In this document: in pieces, positions 1-6,374 of the stretch
How the letters are laid out: each line of letters opens with the position of its first letter
Position numbering within the stretch: position 1 is the stretch's first letter
DNA from: Desulfovibrio desulfuricans
GTDB lineage: Bacteria > Desulfobacterota > Desulfovibrionia > Desulfovibrionales > Desulfovibrionaceae
Length of the DNA stretch: 13,263 nt
Direction of reading: 5' to 3'
Assembly: GCA_003251995.1 (NCBI GenBank)
Contig: QKDT01000265.1
Span: 1-13,263, forward strand
Notes under the pieces: generated by a model
Database searches by the model: none
What the model was told of the DNA's origin: nothing
What the model saw: only the letters and a program-made list of their open reading frames with translations
Program-made: the position numbers and the translations under genes

Positions 1-161
1 AAACGCGCGGCCTGCCACAGGAAATTCTGGCTCTTTCGCCGCACCGGATACGTATCCCCATGATTGAGGGCCGCGTGCGCAGTCTCAACCTTTCCACATC
101 GGCGGGCATTGTGCTGTATATGGCGCTTGCCCGCACGGGCCTGATGGAGGATTGGGCATGA
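1..161 (+). CDS. trmL: tRNA (cytidine(34)-2'-O)-methyltransferase TrmL, 3' end only
   Basis: Only the last 52 codons are present, read in the frame starting at base 3 and ending with TGA at 159-161. The visible tail contains IPMIEGRVRSLNLSTSAGIV followed by LYMALAR. This matches the C-terminal SAM-binding motif of the SPOUT (SpoU/TrmH) RNA 2'-O-methyltransferases, whose deep trefoil knot binds SAM. The RSLNLS form, with the protein ending soon after, fits the short TrmL (YibK) type, which methylates the ribose of the wobble base of leucine tRNAs. A TrmH or RlmB relative is possible because the tRNA-recognition part lies outside the window. The stop overlaps the cbiB start as ATGA, so the two genes are probably cotranscribed and translationally coupled, although their functions are unrelated. 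Confidence 0.82.
   Translation, partial: TRGLPQEILALSPHRIRIPMIEGRVRSLNLSTSAGIVLYMALARTGLMEDWA
146..150 (+). promoter_or_regulatory. Ribosome binding site that sets the cbiB start
   Basis: GGAGG lies 7 bases before ATG 158. It selects ATG 158 over the in-frame TTG at 152, which would have almost no spacing to this site. It sits inside the final codons of the upstream methyltransferase gene. Confidence 0.7.
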
Positions 162-1267
162 ACTTGGCGCAGTTATTCCCCTATTCCGTGTGGGAATGCT
201 GGTGGCTCGCGCCCGTCGCCCTTGTTTTTGACCTTTGGCTGGGCGATCCTGATCTGCCTTGGCGGCATCCTGTCTGCGCTGTGGGCAAGCTGCTGAACTG
301 GCTGGAAGCCCCGGCGCGGCGTTTTATGCGCGGCGGTGGCCCCGAAGCCGAGCGTCTGCGCGGACGGCTGGTCGGCGTGCTGGCGTTGCTGCTGCTGGTT
401 GCGGTGACGGGGCTGGCGGCGTGGGGGCTGGTTTCCCTGCCCGTGGTCGGGGCGTTGCTGGCGCTATATCTGGCGTGGGCCGGGCTTGCCATGGGCAGTC
501 TGCTGCACACCGGGCGGGAGGTGCTACGCCGGGTGGAGCATTATGATGAGCCTGCCGCGCGCGAGGCGCTCTCGTGGCTGGTAAGCCGCGACACGTCCAC
601 CATGGATCGCCCCCTCATGCGCAAAACCCTCGCAGACACGCTTTCTGAAAATCTTACGGATGCCTTTATGGCCCCCTTTTTCTGGCTGTTGGTGGGCGGG
701 CCTGTGGCCATGTGGTGTTATAAGGCCGTGAGTACCACCGATTCCATGTGGGGCTATGTTACTGAAAAGTGGCGCTGGCTGGGTTGGGCCGGGGCACGTT
801 GTGACGACGTGCTGGCTTACGTTCCCGCCCGTTTGTCCGCTTGCGCGGCAGCGCTTGCTAACAGCGTCGCAAAAGTGTTGCGGCGGGGCGGCTGTTCGGA
901 CAGCAAACTTTTTTCGCGGGCAGGGCTGCGCCGTTTGTTCCCCGGGTGGCTGTATCCCCGGCAGATGTGGCAAGGCCGCTGGCCCGGCTTGCGTGCGGTG
1001 GCGCAACAGGCCGTGGGCATGCCCAGCCCCAATTCCGGCTGGTCCATGACGGCCTGCGCCTGGCTGTGCGGCGCGCGCATGGGCGGGCCATCCGTCTACT
1101 TTGGCACGTTCACGCCAAAACCCTGGCTTGGGCCGGAACAGGGCGAAGCATCTCCCTGGGAACATCAACGCCTGCTAGCGCTTTGCGAACTCTTGCGCTA
1201 TAGCGCCATGTGTGGAGGCCTGGCACTCTGGTTGTGTGCCGTGGCGGTTCGTTTCTTGATTTTTTGA
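158..1267 (+). CDS. cbiB: Adenosylcobinamide-phosphate synthase CbiB/CobD
   Basis: Predicted 369-residue membrane protein of the CbiB family. It joins aminopropanol, or its phosphate, to adenosylcobyrate in the late stage of cobamide (vitamin B12) synthesis. Family motifs seen: DLWLGDP with RHPVCAVG near residues 25-43; LVSRDT at 141-146 followed by a conserved E-N-L-T-D stretch and APFFW; then YKAVSTTDSMWGY. Hydrophobic stretches near residues 12-30, 65-110 and 165-185 and at the C-terminus fit an inner-membrane enzyme. Length is slightly above the usual 310-330 residues, mainly from an insert around residues 225-280 that is rich in Cys, Arg and Gly. ATG 158 is chosen because GGAGG sits 7 bases upstream. 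The start overlaps the trmL stop. No cobalamin riboswitch is visible, and no other cobamide gene is in the window. Confidence 0.93.
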   Translation: MNLAQLFPYSVWECWWLAPVALVFDLWLGDPDLPWRHPVCAVGKLLNWLEAPARRFMRGGGPEAERLRGRLVGVLALLLLVAVTGLAAWGLVSLPVVGALLALYLAWAGLAMGSLLHTGREVLRRVEHYDEPAAREALSWLVSRDTSTMDRPLMRKTLADTLSENLTDAFMAPFFWLLVGGPVAMWCYKAVSTTDSMWGYVTEKWRWLGWAGARCDDVLAYVPARLSACAAALANSVAKVLRRGGCSDSKLFSRAGLRRLFPGWLYPRQMWQGRWPGLRAVAQQAVGMPSPNSGWSMTACAWLCGARMGGPSVYFGTFTPKPWLGPEQGEASPWEHQRLLALCELLRYSAMCGGLALWLCAVAVRFLIF

Positions 1268-1424
1268 GGGTTTCCATGCGGCTCCGCGTTGGCGTTATCT
1301 GCCTTTTGGCATGCAGACGGGCGAGGCTGACAGACATGGACGGGCGTTTTAAGCAGAACCGGCAGGTGGCGCGGTGAATGGGCATCCATTGCCTTGACGC
1401 GCTCTGAATTGCCTTGGAGAATAT

Positions 1425-2216
1425 ATGAGCATGCAAAATTCACCTTTTTCAGCCATGTCGCCTGGCTCTGGCGAGGCCCCTTCGTGCCGCCGCTGCGGCA
1501 CCTGCTGTCTGCGTGGCGGCCCGACCCTGATGCTGCAAGATATCGCCTTGCTGGTTTCGGGCACGTTGACTCTTGAATCGCTGGTTTGCCTGCGTGCCGG
1601 GGAATGGACGCGGGACGATGCGCGCAAGGCTTTGCGCCCTCTGGAAGGTGAGCGCATCAAGATTGCCGGGCCGGGGGGCAGGGTACACCCCTGGCGTTGC
1701 CGTTATTATCAAGAAGGCGTTGGCTGTGGCATTTATCAGCAACGTCCGGCGCAGTGTGAGGCTCTCTTTTGCATGGATACCGGGCCGCTGGAAGCTCTGC
1801 TTGCAGGCGCGCCGCATCTGGGGCGCTATGCGGCGCTGAATGCCCTTGCCGAGGGGATCCCCGGTTTTTCAGGGGTGAGCAAGGCAACCGTGGGCTTGCT
1901 GCCAGATTTGGTGAGCGCGCATGAAGAGCAGGTTTCAGTGCGGGCCGTGCTTGAAATGGCAGACCGGCTGGGGTTTTTCCCGCCCGAAGGGCAGGGGCTG
2001 GCAGTGGAGCACTATGGCGAACAGGCACCGCTGGAAGGCACAGAACGCGAACAGGCCGTGGCGGAACTGGGTGAAGCCGCGCGCATGGATGCGGCTTTTC
2101 GCGAGATATGCGTTGAGCGCGCGGGCGTGCCTGCATCCATGCTGCCGTTCTTGTTTGGCAGAACTGTCAGGGATCTGCTGGCAGAGGTGGGGCTTAAACC
2201 CACTGCAGCGCGCTAG
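1425..2216 (+). CDS. YkgJ-type cysteine-cluster protein (putative metal-binding)
   Basis: 263-residue protein with the PF03692-type cysteine pattern. C21-x2-C24-x2-C27-C28 near the N-terminus is followed by HPWRC (C92), C101, C111 in RPAQC and C116. The family is annotated as a zinc- or iron-chelating domain on the basis of these conserved cysteines; the physiological role is unknown. The remaining ~145 residues are mainly acidic and helical, without a recognised domain. The start is ATG 1425 with GGAG at 1416-1419; an alternative ATG at 1431 would have a less good 11-base spacing. The gene is separated from cbiB by 157 bases, so it may have its own promoter. It ends within a terminator-like structure. 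No sign of transfer or damage is seen. Confidence 0.82.
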   Translation: MSMQNSPFSAMSPGSGEAPSCRRCGTCCLRGGPTLMLQDIALLVSGTLTLESLVCLRAGEWTRDDARKALRPLEGERIKIAGPGGRVHPWRCRYYQEGVGCGIYQQRPAQCEALFCMDTGPLEALLAGAPHLGRYAALNALAEGIPGFSGVSKATVGLLPDLVSAHEEQVSVRAVLEMADRLGFFPPEGQGLAVEHYGEQAPLEGTEREQAVAELGEAARMDAAFREICVERAGVPASMLPFLFGRTVRDLLAEVGLKPTAAR

Positions 2217-2234
2217 CGCGCAAGCCGTTTTTTT
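2191..2234 (+). terminator. Probable intrinsic terminator after the YkgJ-type gene
   Basis: An outer stem GGCTT (2191-2195) / AAGCC (2222-2226) encloses a perfect 14-base palindrome GCGCGCTAGCGCGC (2208-2221), which folds as a 5-bp stem with loop CTAG. Seven T follow at 2228-2234. The stop codon TAG (2214-2216) lies in the loop of the inner hairpin. A second weaker unit, GCCC-AAAA-GGGC (2235-2246) with five T at 2251-2255, follows directly. Confidence 0.55.
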
Positions 2235-2302
2235 GCCCAAAAGGGCGCTGTTTTTGTTGCTGCGCGCGGGTAAAAGACACCGTGCGTATGGCTGACCTGT
2301 GG

Positions 2303-2331
2303 TTGACAGAACAGGCCAGCGTACCTAACTT
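2303..2331 (+). promoter_or_regulatory. Candidate sigma-70-type promoter for ribBA
   Basis: A perfect -35 hexamer TTGACA at 2303-2308 is followed after 17 bases by TAACTT (2326-2331), a poor -10 match (3 of 6). It is the best promoter-like pair in the 165-base gap before ribBA and lies downstream of the terminator structures. No FMN riboswitch consensus is seen in this leader. Confidence 0.42.
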
Positions 2332-2381
2332 TAGCGCAAGTAAAAAAAATCACGCCCCTGGCGGGCAATGAAGGAAGCAAC

Positions 2382-3596
2382 ATGCCACTGTGCAGTATTG
2401 AAGAGGCCATTGCCGACATCCGGCAGGGCAAGATGATCATTCTGGTAGATGACGAAGGCCGCGAGAATGAAGGCGACCTCACCATGGCCGCCGAGCATGT
2501 GACCCCGGAAGCCATCAACTTTATGGCTAAGTACGGCAGGGGTCTGATTTGTCTGCCCATGGCTCCCGACATCATTGATCGGTTGCAGTTGCCCCTGATG
2601 ACCCAGCGCAACGGTTCACGCTTTGGCACCAATTTTACCATTTCCATCGAAGCCCGCGACGGCGTGACCACGGGCATATCTGCCGCCGACCGCGCCACCA
2701 CCATTCTGGCTGCCGTGGCGGATAATGTGCGCCCTGATGATCTGGTGACCCCTGGGCATATCTTCCCCTTGCGCGCCAAGGCTGGCGGCGTGCTTTCACG
2801 TGCCGGACAAACTGAAGGCGGCGTGGATCTTTCTCGTCTCGCAGGGCTCAAACCTGCTTCGGTTATCTGCGAAATCATGCGCGACGACGGCACCATGGCC
2901 CGTATGCCCGATCTTGAGGTCTTTGCCGAAGAGCACGGGCTCAAGATTGCCGCAGTCAAAGATCTTATCCGTTACCGCCTTGACCGGGGTCAGGTTTCTG
3001 TGCGCCGTGTGGCGCAGGCCCATCTGCCCACGCAGTTTGGTGATTTTTCGGTTATTGCCTACGAAAGTGAAAACGAACCCGGTACCCACCTGGCGCTCAT
3101 CAAGGGCGATTTGTCTACCTCTGAGCCGGTGCTGACCCGTATTCACAGCGAATGCCTTACGGGCGATGCCCTGGGGTCGTTGCGTTGTGATTGCGGCGGT
3201 CAGTTGGGCGCTGCTCTGCGCCAGATTGAAAAAGAAGGGCGCGGCGCGCTGCTGTATATGCGCCAGGAAGGGCGCGGAATCGGGCTTGCTAACAAAATCA
3301 AGGCCTATGCCTTGCAGGATCAGGGCTACGACACGGTTGAAGCCAACCGCAAGCTGGGCTTTCCCCCGGATTTGCGCGACTACGGCACCGGCGCTCAGAT
3401 GCTTGTTGATTTGGGCATTCATAAAATCCGTTTGCTCACCAACAACCCCAAAAAGATCGTGGGGCTTTCTGGCTACGGCATAGAGATTGTGGAGCGGGTG
3501 CCTATTGAAATGGAAGCCTGCCCGGAAAATGAAAATTACTTGCGAACCAAGAAAGAAAAGATGGCGCACATGCTTTCATGCTCGTGCCACCATTAG
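2382..3596 (+). CDS. ribBA: Bifunctional 3,4-dihydroxy-2-butanone-4-phosphate synthase / GTP cyclohydrolase II
   Basis: 404-residue cytosolic enzyme catalysing both entry reactions of riboflavin synthesis. The N-terminal RibB half (about 1-200) makes 3,4-dihydroxy-2-butanone 4-phosphate from ribulose 5-phosphate. It shows DDEGRENEGDL, TTGISAADRATT, TPGHIFPLRA and GQTEGGVDL, including the acidic loop and the metal-binding His region. The C-terminal RibA half (about 205-400) opens GTP. It shows HSECLTGDALGSLRCDCG, with the three zinc-ligand cysteines, then RQEGRGIGL, DYGTGAQ and LTNNPKK. Both halves look complete, with catalytic motifs present. AAGGAAG at 2371-2377 serves ATG 2382. It stands alone between a terminator and a strong 3' terminator, so it is probably monocistronic. 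The tail ends CSCHH, an extra Cys/His cluster. Confidence 0.96.
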   Translation: MPLCSIEEAIADIRQGKMIILVDDEGRENEGDLTMAAEHVTPEAINFMAKYGRGLICLPMAPDIIDRLQLPLMTQRNGSRFGTNFTISIEARDGVTTGISAADRATTILAAVADNVRPDDLVTPGHIFPLRAKAGGVLSRAGQTEGGVDLSRLAGLKPASVICEIMRDDGTMARMPDLEVFAEEHGLKIAAVKDLIRYRLDRGQVSVRRVAQAHLPTQFGDFSVIAYESENEPGTHLALIKGDLSTSEPVLTRIHSECLTGDALGSLRCDCGGQLGAALRQIEKEGRGALLYMRQEGRGIGLANKIKAYALQDQGYDTVEANRKLGFPPDLRDYGTGAQMLVDLGIHKIRLLTNNPKKIVGLSGYGIEIVERVPIEMEACPENENYLRTKKEKMAHMLSCSCHH

Positions 3597-3603
3597 ATCT
3601 GTT

Positions 3604-3635
3604 GCGCCGCCCCTTGGGGCGGCGCTTGTTTTTTT
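3604..3635 (+). terminator. Strong rho-independent terminator of ribBA
   Basis: The perfect inverted repeat GCGCCGCCCC (3604-3613) / GGGGCGGCGC (3616-3625) folds as at least 8 bp with a small loop. After TTG comes a run of seven T at 3629-3635. It begins 7 bases after the ribBA stop. Confidence 0.93.
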
Positions 3636-3650
3636 CAGGAATGATGTCAT

Positions 3651-3682
3651 CGGCGCGTTAGCGTGCCGCCGTAGTTGATAAT
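3651..3682 (+). promoter_or_regulatory. Stem-loop and -10-like box before the b561-like gene
   Basis: GATAAT at 3677-3682 matches TATAAT at 5 of 6 positions and lies 22 bases before ATG 3705, but no good -35 is visible 16-18 bases upstream. Bases 3651-3668 form a 7-bp stem (CGGCGCG with CGTGCCG, one G-T wobble, loop TTAG) at the place where a -35 would be. This could be an operator or an activator-dependent promoter; both are inference. Confidence 0.3.
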
Positions 3683-3704
3683 CTGAAAAACAGGGGGCGA
3701 CGAT

Positions 3705-4265
3705 ATGGGTCTGGGCGCAATGCTGAAAACCCAGTTGGGGTTGTTGTGGCGTTTTCTCGGTTTTTTTCAGCCTCCTGTTTTGAGATTTTTGCACGCTCTT
3801 GTGATCAGTCTGATCGTGGTACAGGTGCTGACGCAATTGTTTGGCCTTGGCATGGTTCACATTATGGTGGGGCTTGTGCTGAGCATGTTTGGCCTTGCGC
3901 TTGTGACCTTTGGGCTTGGCATGCGCGGGCCACGTAATTATTTCCCCTATTTGTGGGGCGACATGGGGCAGCTTGGCAAGGACGTTGCTGCCATCCGCAG
4001 CGGCAAGCTCATCATTCCTCCGCGTCCCAAGGGGTTAGCCTGTGTTGTGCAGGGGCTGGGCATGGGGGCTTTGAGCATGTCCCTGCTCACGGGGCTGTGG
4101 TGGTTCCGCACCTGGCAGATGGGGCATGCGTCACAAACTGCGGCAAGTGCGCATAGCCTCTTTGTATGGTTGTTGATGGCCTACGCCGTTGGACACGGTG
4201 GCATGGCCCTGGGGCATTTTTTCTTTTGGAAGAGAAATGCGGCTAAAAAGCCAAATACTGACTAA
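3705..4265 (+). CDS. Small four-helix membrane protein, cytochrome b561-like
   Basis: 186-residue protein with four probable membrane helices: about 25-47, 50-73, 110-133 and 148-173. Histidines sit where bacterial cytochrome b561 and hydrogenase/thiosulfate-reductase b subunits place haem ligands: H30 in helix 1, H52 at the start of helix 2, and the pair H150/H164 in helix 4. The 14-residue spacing of that pair is a known feature of those families; H171 is an extra candidate. A hydrophilic loop (about 74-108, GKLIIPPRP) joins helices 2 and 3. The likely role is a dihaem or monohaem b-type cytochrome passing electrons between quinone and a partner, but no partner gene is adjacent. It starts at ATG 3705 after a G-rich AGGGGG site; ATG 3720 is an alternative. 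Family assignment is from topology and histidine spacing only. Confidence 0.55.
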   Translation: MGLGAMLKTQLGLLWRFLGFFQPPVLRFLHALVISLIVVQVLTQLFGLGMVHIMVGLVLSMFGLALVTFGLGMRGPRNYFPYLWGDMGQLGKDVAAIRSGKLIIPPRPKGLACVVQGLGMGALSMSLLTGLWWFRTWQMGHASQTAASAHSLFVWLLMAYAVGHGGMALGHFFFWKRNAAKKPNTD

Positions 4266-4296
4266 CTAGCTAAAATTAATAATTTTTATTGCTAGT
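4265..4296 (+). terminator. AT-rich stem-loop directly after the b561-like gene
   Basis: ACTAGC (4265-4270) pairs with GCTAGT (4291-4296). Inside, TAAAATT (4271-4277) pairs with AATTTTTA (4281-4288) with one bulged T. It starts on the last base of the stop codon. No T-run follows, so terminator function is uncertain. Confidence 0.35.
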
Positions 4297-4347
4297 CACC
4301 CCAACGCTTGCCACTCTTGGCAGAAACCGCAGAGCATGTTTTTCACT

Positions 4348-4376
4348 GTGCGGCGGTGCCGTCGGCACCGCCGCGC
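4348..4376 (+). repeat. GC-rich 13-bp stem-loop
   Basis: Bases 4348-4360 pair with 4364-4376: 11 perfect bp (GCGGCGGTGCC / GGCACCGCCGC) plus a T-G wobble and a G-C pair below, with loop GTC. No T-run follows on either strand, so it is not a standard intrinsic terminator. It may end transcription of the b561-like gene in another way, or be an operator. Confidence 0.5.
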
Positions 4377-4704
4377 CCCACAATTCGCCAAATTCGATCA
4401 GTTAAGGTCGCATAGGCGACTCCTCCCCCCCATCTTCTCCTACCATATGTCGTTCACGCGACGTTTGAGTTCGGTAAATTTTTTTAACGGCGACAGAGAT
4501 TTTTTTAAAAAATTTATCCCGCCAAAAGGGTGGAGATGTCGCTGCCAGCCTGACTTCACAATTCCAAGGTTAATGCTTAACTATCTAAAACGACTTGGAT
4601 TACATTAAAGCTGAATTTTTGAAATCGACATCAGAGCGAGGTTAGTTGGCAGTTTCATATCGGAAAGGTCAGACTGTGATACCAAAGTTTTTTGGCTTGT
4701 GCCC

Positions 4705-4782
4705 TTTGCAAACTTGTCAAACAACGCTATACGTCTTCATTCTCGTAAAAAAGTTGACCGACTGTTCAAACAACCGTATGGG
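4705..4782 (+). promoter_or_regulatory. Two tandem promoter-like units 49 bp apart
   Basis: Unit 1 is TTTGCA (4705-4710), 17 bases, TATACG (4728-4733). Unit 2 is TTGACC (4754-4759), 17 bases, TATGGG (4777-4782). Both contain the identical 9-mer TCAAACAAC (4717-4725 and 4766-4774), placed 2 bases before the TAT of the -10-like box. Either could drive the dehydrogenase gene starting at 4869. Individual hexamer matches are moderate; the duplication is the stronger evidence. Confidence 0.4.
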
Positions 4783-4857
4783 AATCCAAATCTGTCAGGC
4801 CCGCGCAAGGGGCGCGAGGTCTGTGCCTTACCATAAAGACGTTGAAGACGGACTTTT

Positions 4858-4864
4858 AAGGAGG
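4858..4864 (+). promoter_or_regulatory. Shine-Dalgarno of the FAD dehydrogenase gene, within a mini-hairpin
   Basis: A full AAGGAGG lies 4 bases before ATG 4869. It lies inside the small palindrome TAAGG-AGG-CCTTA (4857-4869), which includes the A of the start codon, so a 5-bp hairpin could partly mask the site. Confidence 0.7.
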
Positions 4865-4868
4865 CCTT

Positions 4869-6254
4869 ATGGCAAGCCAGGCGTTGATTAAGGATTTTGA
4901 AGACATGATCGGCAAGGAAAACGTGTTCAGTTCCGAAGCCGACCGCATGAGCTACTCGTATGATTCGGCGGTGCTGCCGCCTGTCATGCCTTCTCTGGTA
5001 GTACGTCCTACCACCAAGGAGCAGCTTGGGCAGTGTGTAAAAAAGCTGTATGACAATGGCATTCCCATGACCGTGCGCGGTGCGGGAACCAACCTTTCTG
5101 GTGGCACCATCCCGGACAAGTCTGAAACTGTGGTTATTCTGACTACCGGGCTGAACCGTATCATCGAAATCAATTCCGACGACCTCTACGCAGTGGTCGA
5201 ACCCGGCGTTGTGACCGCTGAATTTGCCGCCACCGTTGCCAAGAAAAACCTTTTCTACCCCCCGGATCCGGGCTCTCAGGCTGTGTCTACCCTTGCCGGT
5301 AACATTGCTGAAAACGCCGGTGGCCTGCGCGGCCTCAAGTATGGCGTTACCAAGGATTACCTCATGGGCATCGAATTTTTCGACGCCACCGGTGAAGTGG
5401 TCAAATCCGGTTCGCGCACGGTCAAGTGCGTTACCGGTTACAACCTCGCCGGCATGATGGTGCAGTCTGAAGGTACGCTGGGCGTTATCTCCGAAGCCAT
5501 CCTCAAGCTTGTGCCGCCGCCCAAGGCCTCCAAGGCTCTGATGGCTGTGTTCTCTGACATGCAGGACGCCGCCGATGCCGTGGCTGGCATTATTGCCGCC
5601 CACGTTGTTCCGTGTACTCTTGAATTTCTTGACAACAACACCATCGTGCGCGTGGACGACTTCACCAAGGCTGGTCTGCCGCGCGAAGCTGGTGCCATCC
5701 TGCTGATCGAAGTGGATGGTCACCCCGCTCAAGTTGCTGACGACGCCGAAGCCGTTGAAAAAGTGCTGAAGGCCAACCGCGCCACCGCCGTGCATGTGCC
5801 CAAGGACGCCGCTGAAAAGTTCAAGCTGTGGGAAGCCCGCCGCATGGCCCTGCCCGTGCTGGCCCGTGCCCGTCCCACCACTGTGCTTGAAGACGCCACC
5901 GTGCCGCGCTCGCAGATTCCTGCCATGGTTAAGGCCGTTAACGAGATCGCGACCAAGTACCGCCTTGAAGTGGGTACTTTTGGTCACGCTGGCGACGGCA
6001 ACCTGCACCCCACCTTCTTGTGCGACAAGCGCGATGCCGACGAGTTCAAGCGCGTGGAAGAAGCCATCGACGAAATGTTCGATACGGCTATCAAGCTGAA
6101 GGGCACGCTTTCCGGCGAGCATGGCATCGGTACAGCCAAGTCCAAGTGGATGGAAAAGGAAACCTCTCGCGGCACCATTCTGTTCTCGCAGCGGCTGCGC
6201 CGGGCTCTTGATCCCAAGGGATTGCTCAATTCCACCAAGCTGGTGGGCATCTAG
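4869..6254 (+). CDS. glcD: FAD-dependent 2-hydroxy-acid (D-lactate/glycolate) dehydrogenase, GlcD family
   Basis: 461-residue flavoprotein of the PCMH FAD-binding/FAD-oxidase-C type. The FAD-binding region includes VVRPTTKEQL, RGAGTNLSGG at 70-79, VEPGVV, FYPPDPGS and GNIAENAGG. The C-terminal domain has GHAGDGNLHP at 372-381 and LSGEHGIG at 414-421, which carry the conserved substrate- and metal-site histidines. It is near the usual family length (460-500). With the Fe-S gene 120 bases downstream and the lactate permease in the same block, D-lactate oxidation to pyruvate is the most likely reaction, as for the corresponding Desulfovibrio D-lactate dehydrogenase; glycolate cannot be excluded from sequence. 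Cytoplasmic, probably membrane-associated through its partner. The start is fixed by AAGGAGG. It is the first gene of the lactate block, after a long regulatory spacer. Confidence 0.9.
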   Translation: MASQALIKDFEDMIGKENVFSSEADRMSYSYDSAVLPPVMPSLVVRPTTKEQLGQCVKKLYDNGIPMTVRGAGTNLSGGTIPDKSETVVILTTGLNRIIEINSDDLYAVVEPGVVTAEFAATVAKKNLFYPPDPGSQAVSTLAGNIAENAGGLRGLKYGVTKDYLMGIEFFDATGEVVKSGSRTVKCVTGYNLAGMMVQSEGTLGVISEAILKLVPPPKASKALMAVFSDMQDAADAVAGIIAAHVVPCTLEFLDNNTIVRVDDFTKAGLPREAGAILLIEVDGHPAQVADDAEAVEKVLKANRATAVHVPKDAAEKFKLWEARRMALPVLARARPTTVLEDATVPRSQIPAMVKAVNEIATKYRLEVGTFGHAGDGNLHPTFLCDKRDADEFKRVEEAIDEMFDTAIKLKGTLSGEHGIGTAKSKWMEKETSRGTILFSQRLRRALDPKGLLNSTKLVGI

Positions 6255-6299
6255 GCAGTTCACTTTGGCAGTGCAGGGGCAGGGGTCTATGGCCCTTGT

Positions 6300-6345
6300 C
6301 TCTTCCGGGGGCTGCCCGCCAAAAACGGGCGCTGCCGGACAAGAG
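6300..6345 (+). repeat. Intercistronic stem-loop between the dehydrogenase and Fe-S genes
   Basis: CTCTT-CCGG (6300-6308) pairs with CCGG-AC-AAGAG (6335-6345), with AC as a bulge. An inner stem GCCCG (6314-6318) / CGGGC (6326-6330) has loop CCAAAAA. No T-run follows. It ends 29 bases before the next start codon and leaves the next ribosome binding site free. Confidence 0.45.
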
Positions 6346-6374
6346 CAAAATTTCAACCGCTCCAGGAGCGTTTC

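Larger units (their letters stand above)
4266..4868. other. 603-base gene-free regulatory spacer before the lactate block
   Basis: No open frame here has a ribosome binding site and protein-like composition. The stretch is clearly richer in A and T than the flanking genes, with long T/A tracts near 4478-4516. It contains, in order: an AT-rich stem-loop, the short repeat TGCCA-CTCT-TGGCA (4309-4322), a GC-rich 13-bp stem-loop (4348-4376), a 5-bp hairpin (4407-4420), two phased T-tracts, the repeat GTTAA-TGC-TTAAC (4569-4581), and two promoter-like units (4705-4733 and 4754-4782). Its size and content suggest that the lactate block is strongly regulated at this point. Confidence 0.6.

Noticed and set aside
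152..157. TTG start for cbiB two codons upstream of ATG 158
   Set aside because: It would lie directly against the GGAGG site; ATG 158 has proper spacing.
2217..2381. FMN riboswitch before ribBA
   Set aside because: The conserved RFN boxes are not found; the leader is short and holds terminators and a promoter-like pair instead.
4694..4709. Sigma-54 promoter (TTTGGCTTGTGCCCTTTGCA) before the lactate block
   Set aside because: GG and GC are separated by 12 instead of the strictly required 10 bases. A second try at 4646-4661 (TTGGCA...ATATC) has the right spacing but lacks the GC of the -12 element. Not strong enough to call, although sigma-54 control of lactate genes is known in Desulfovibrio.
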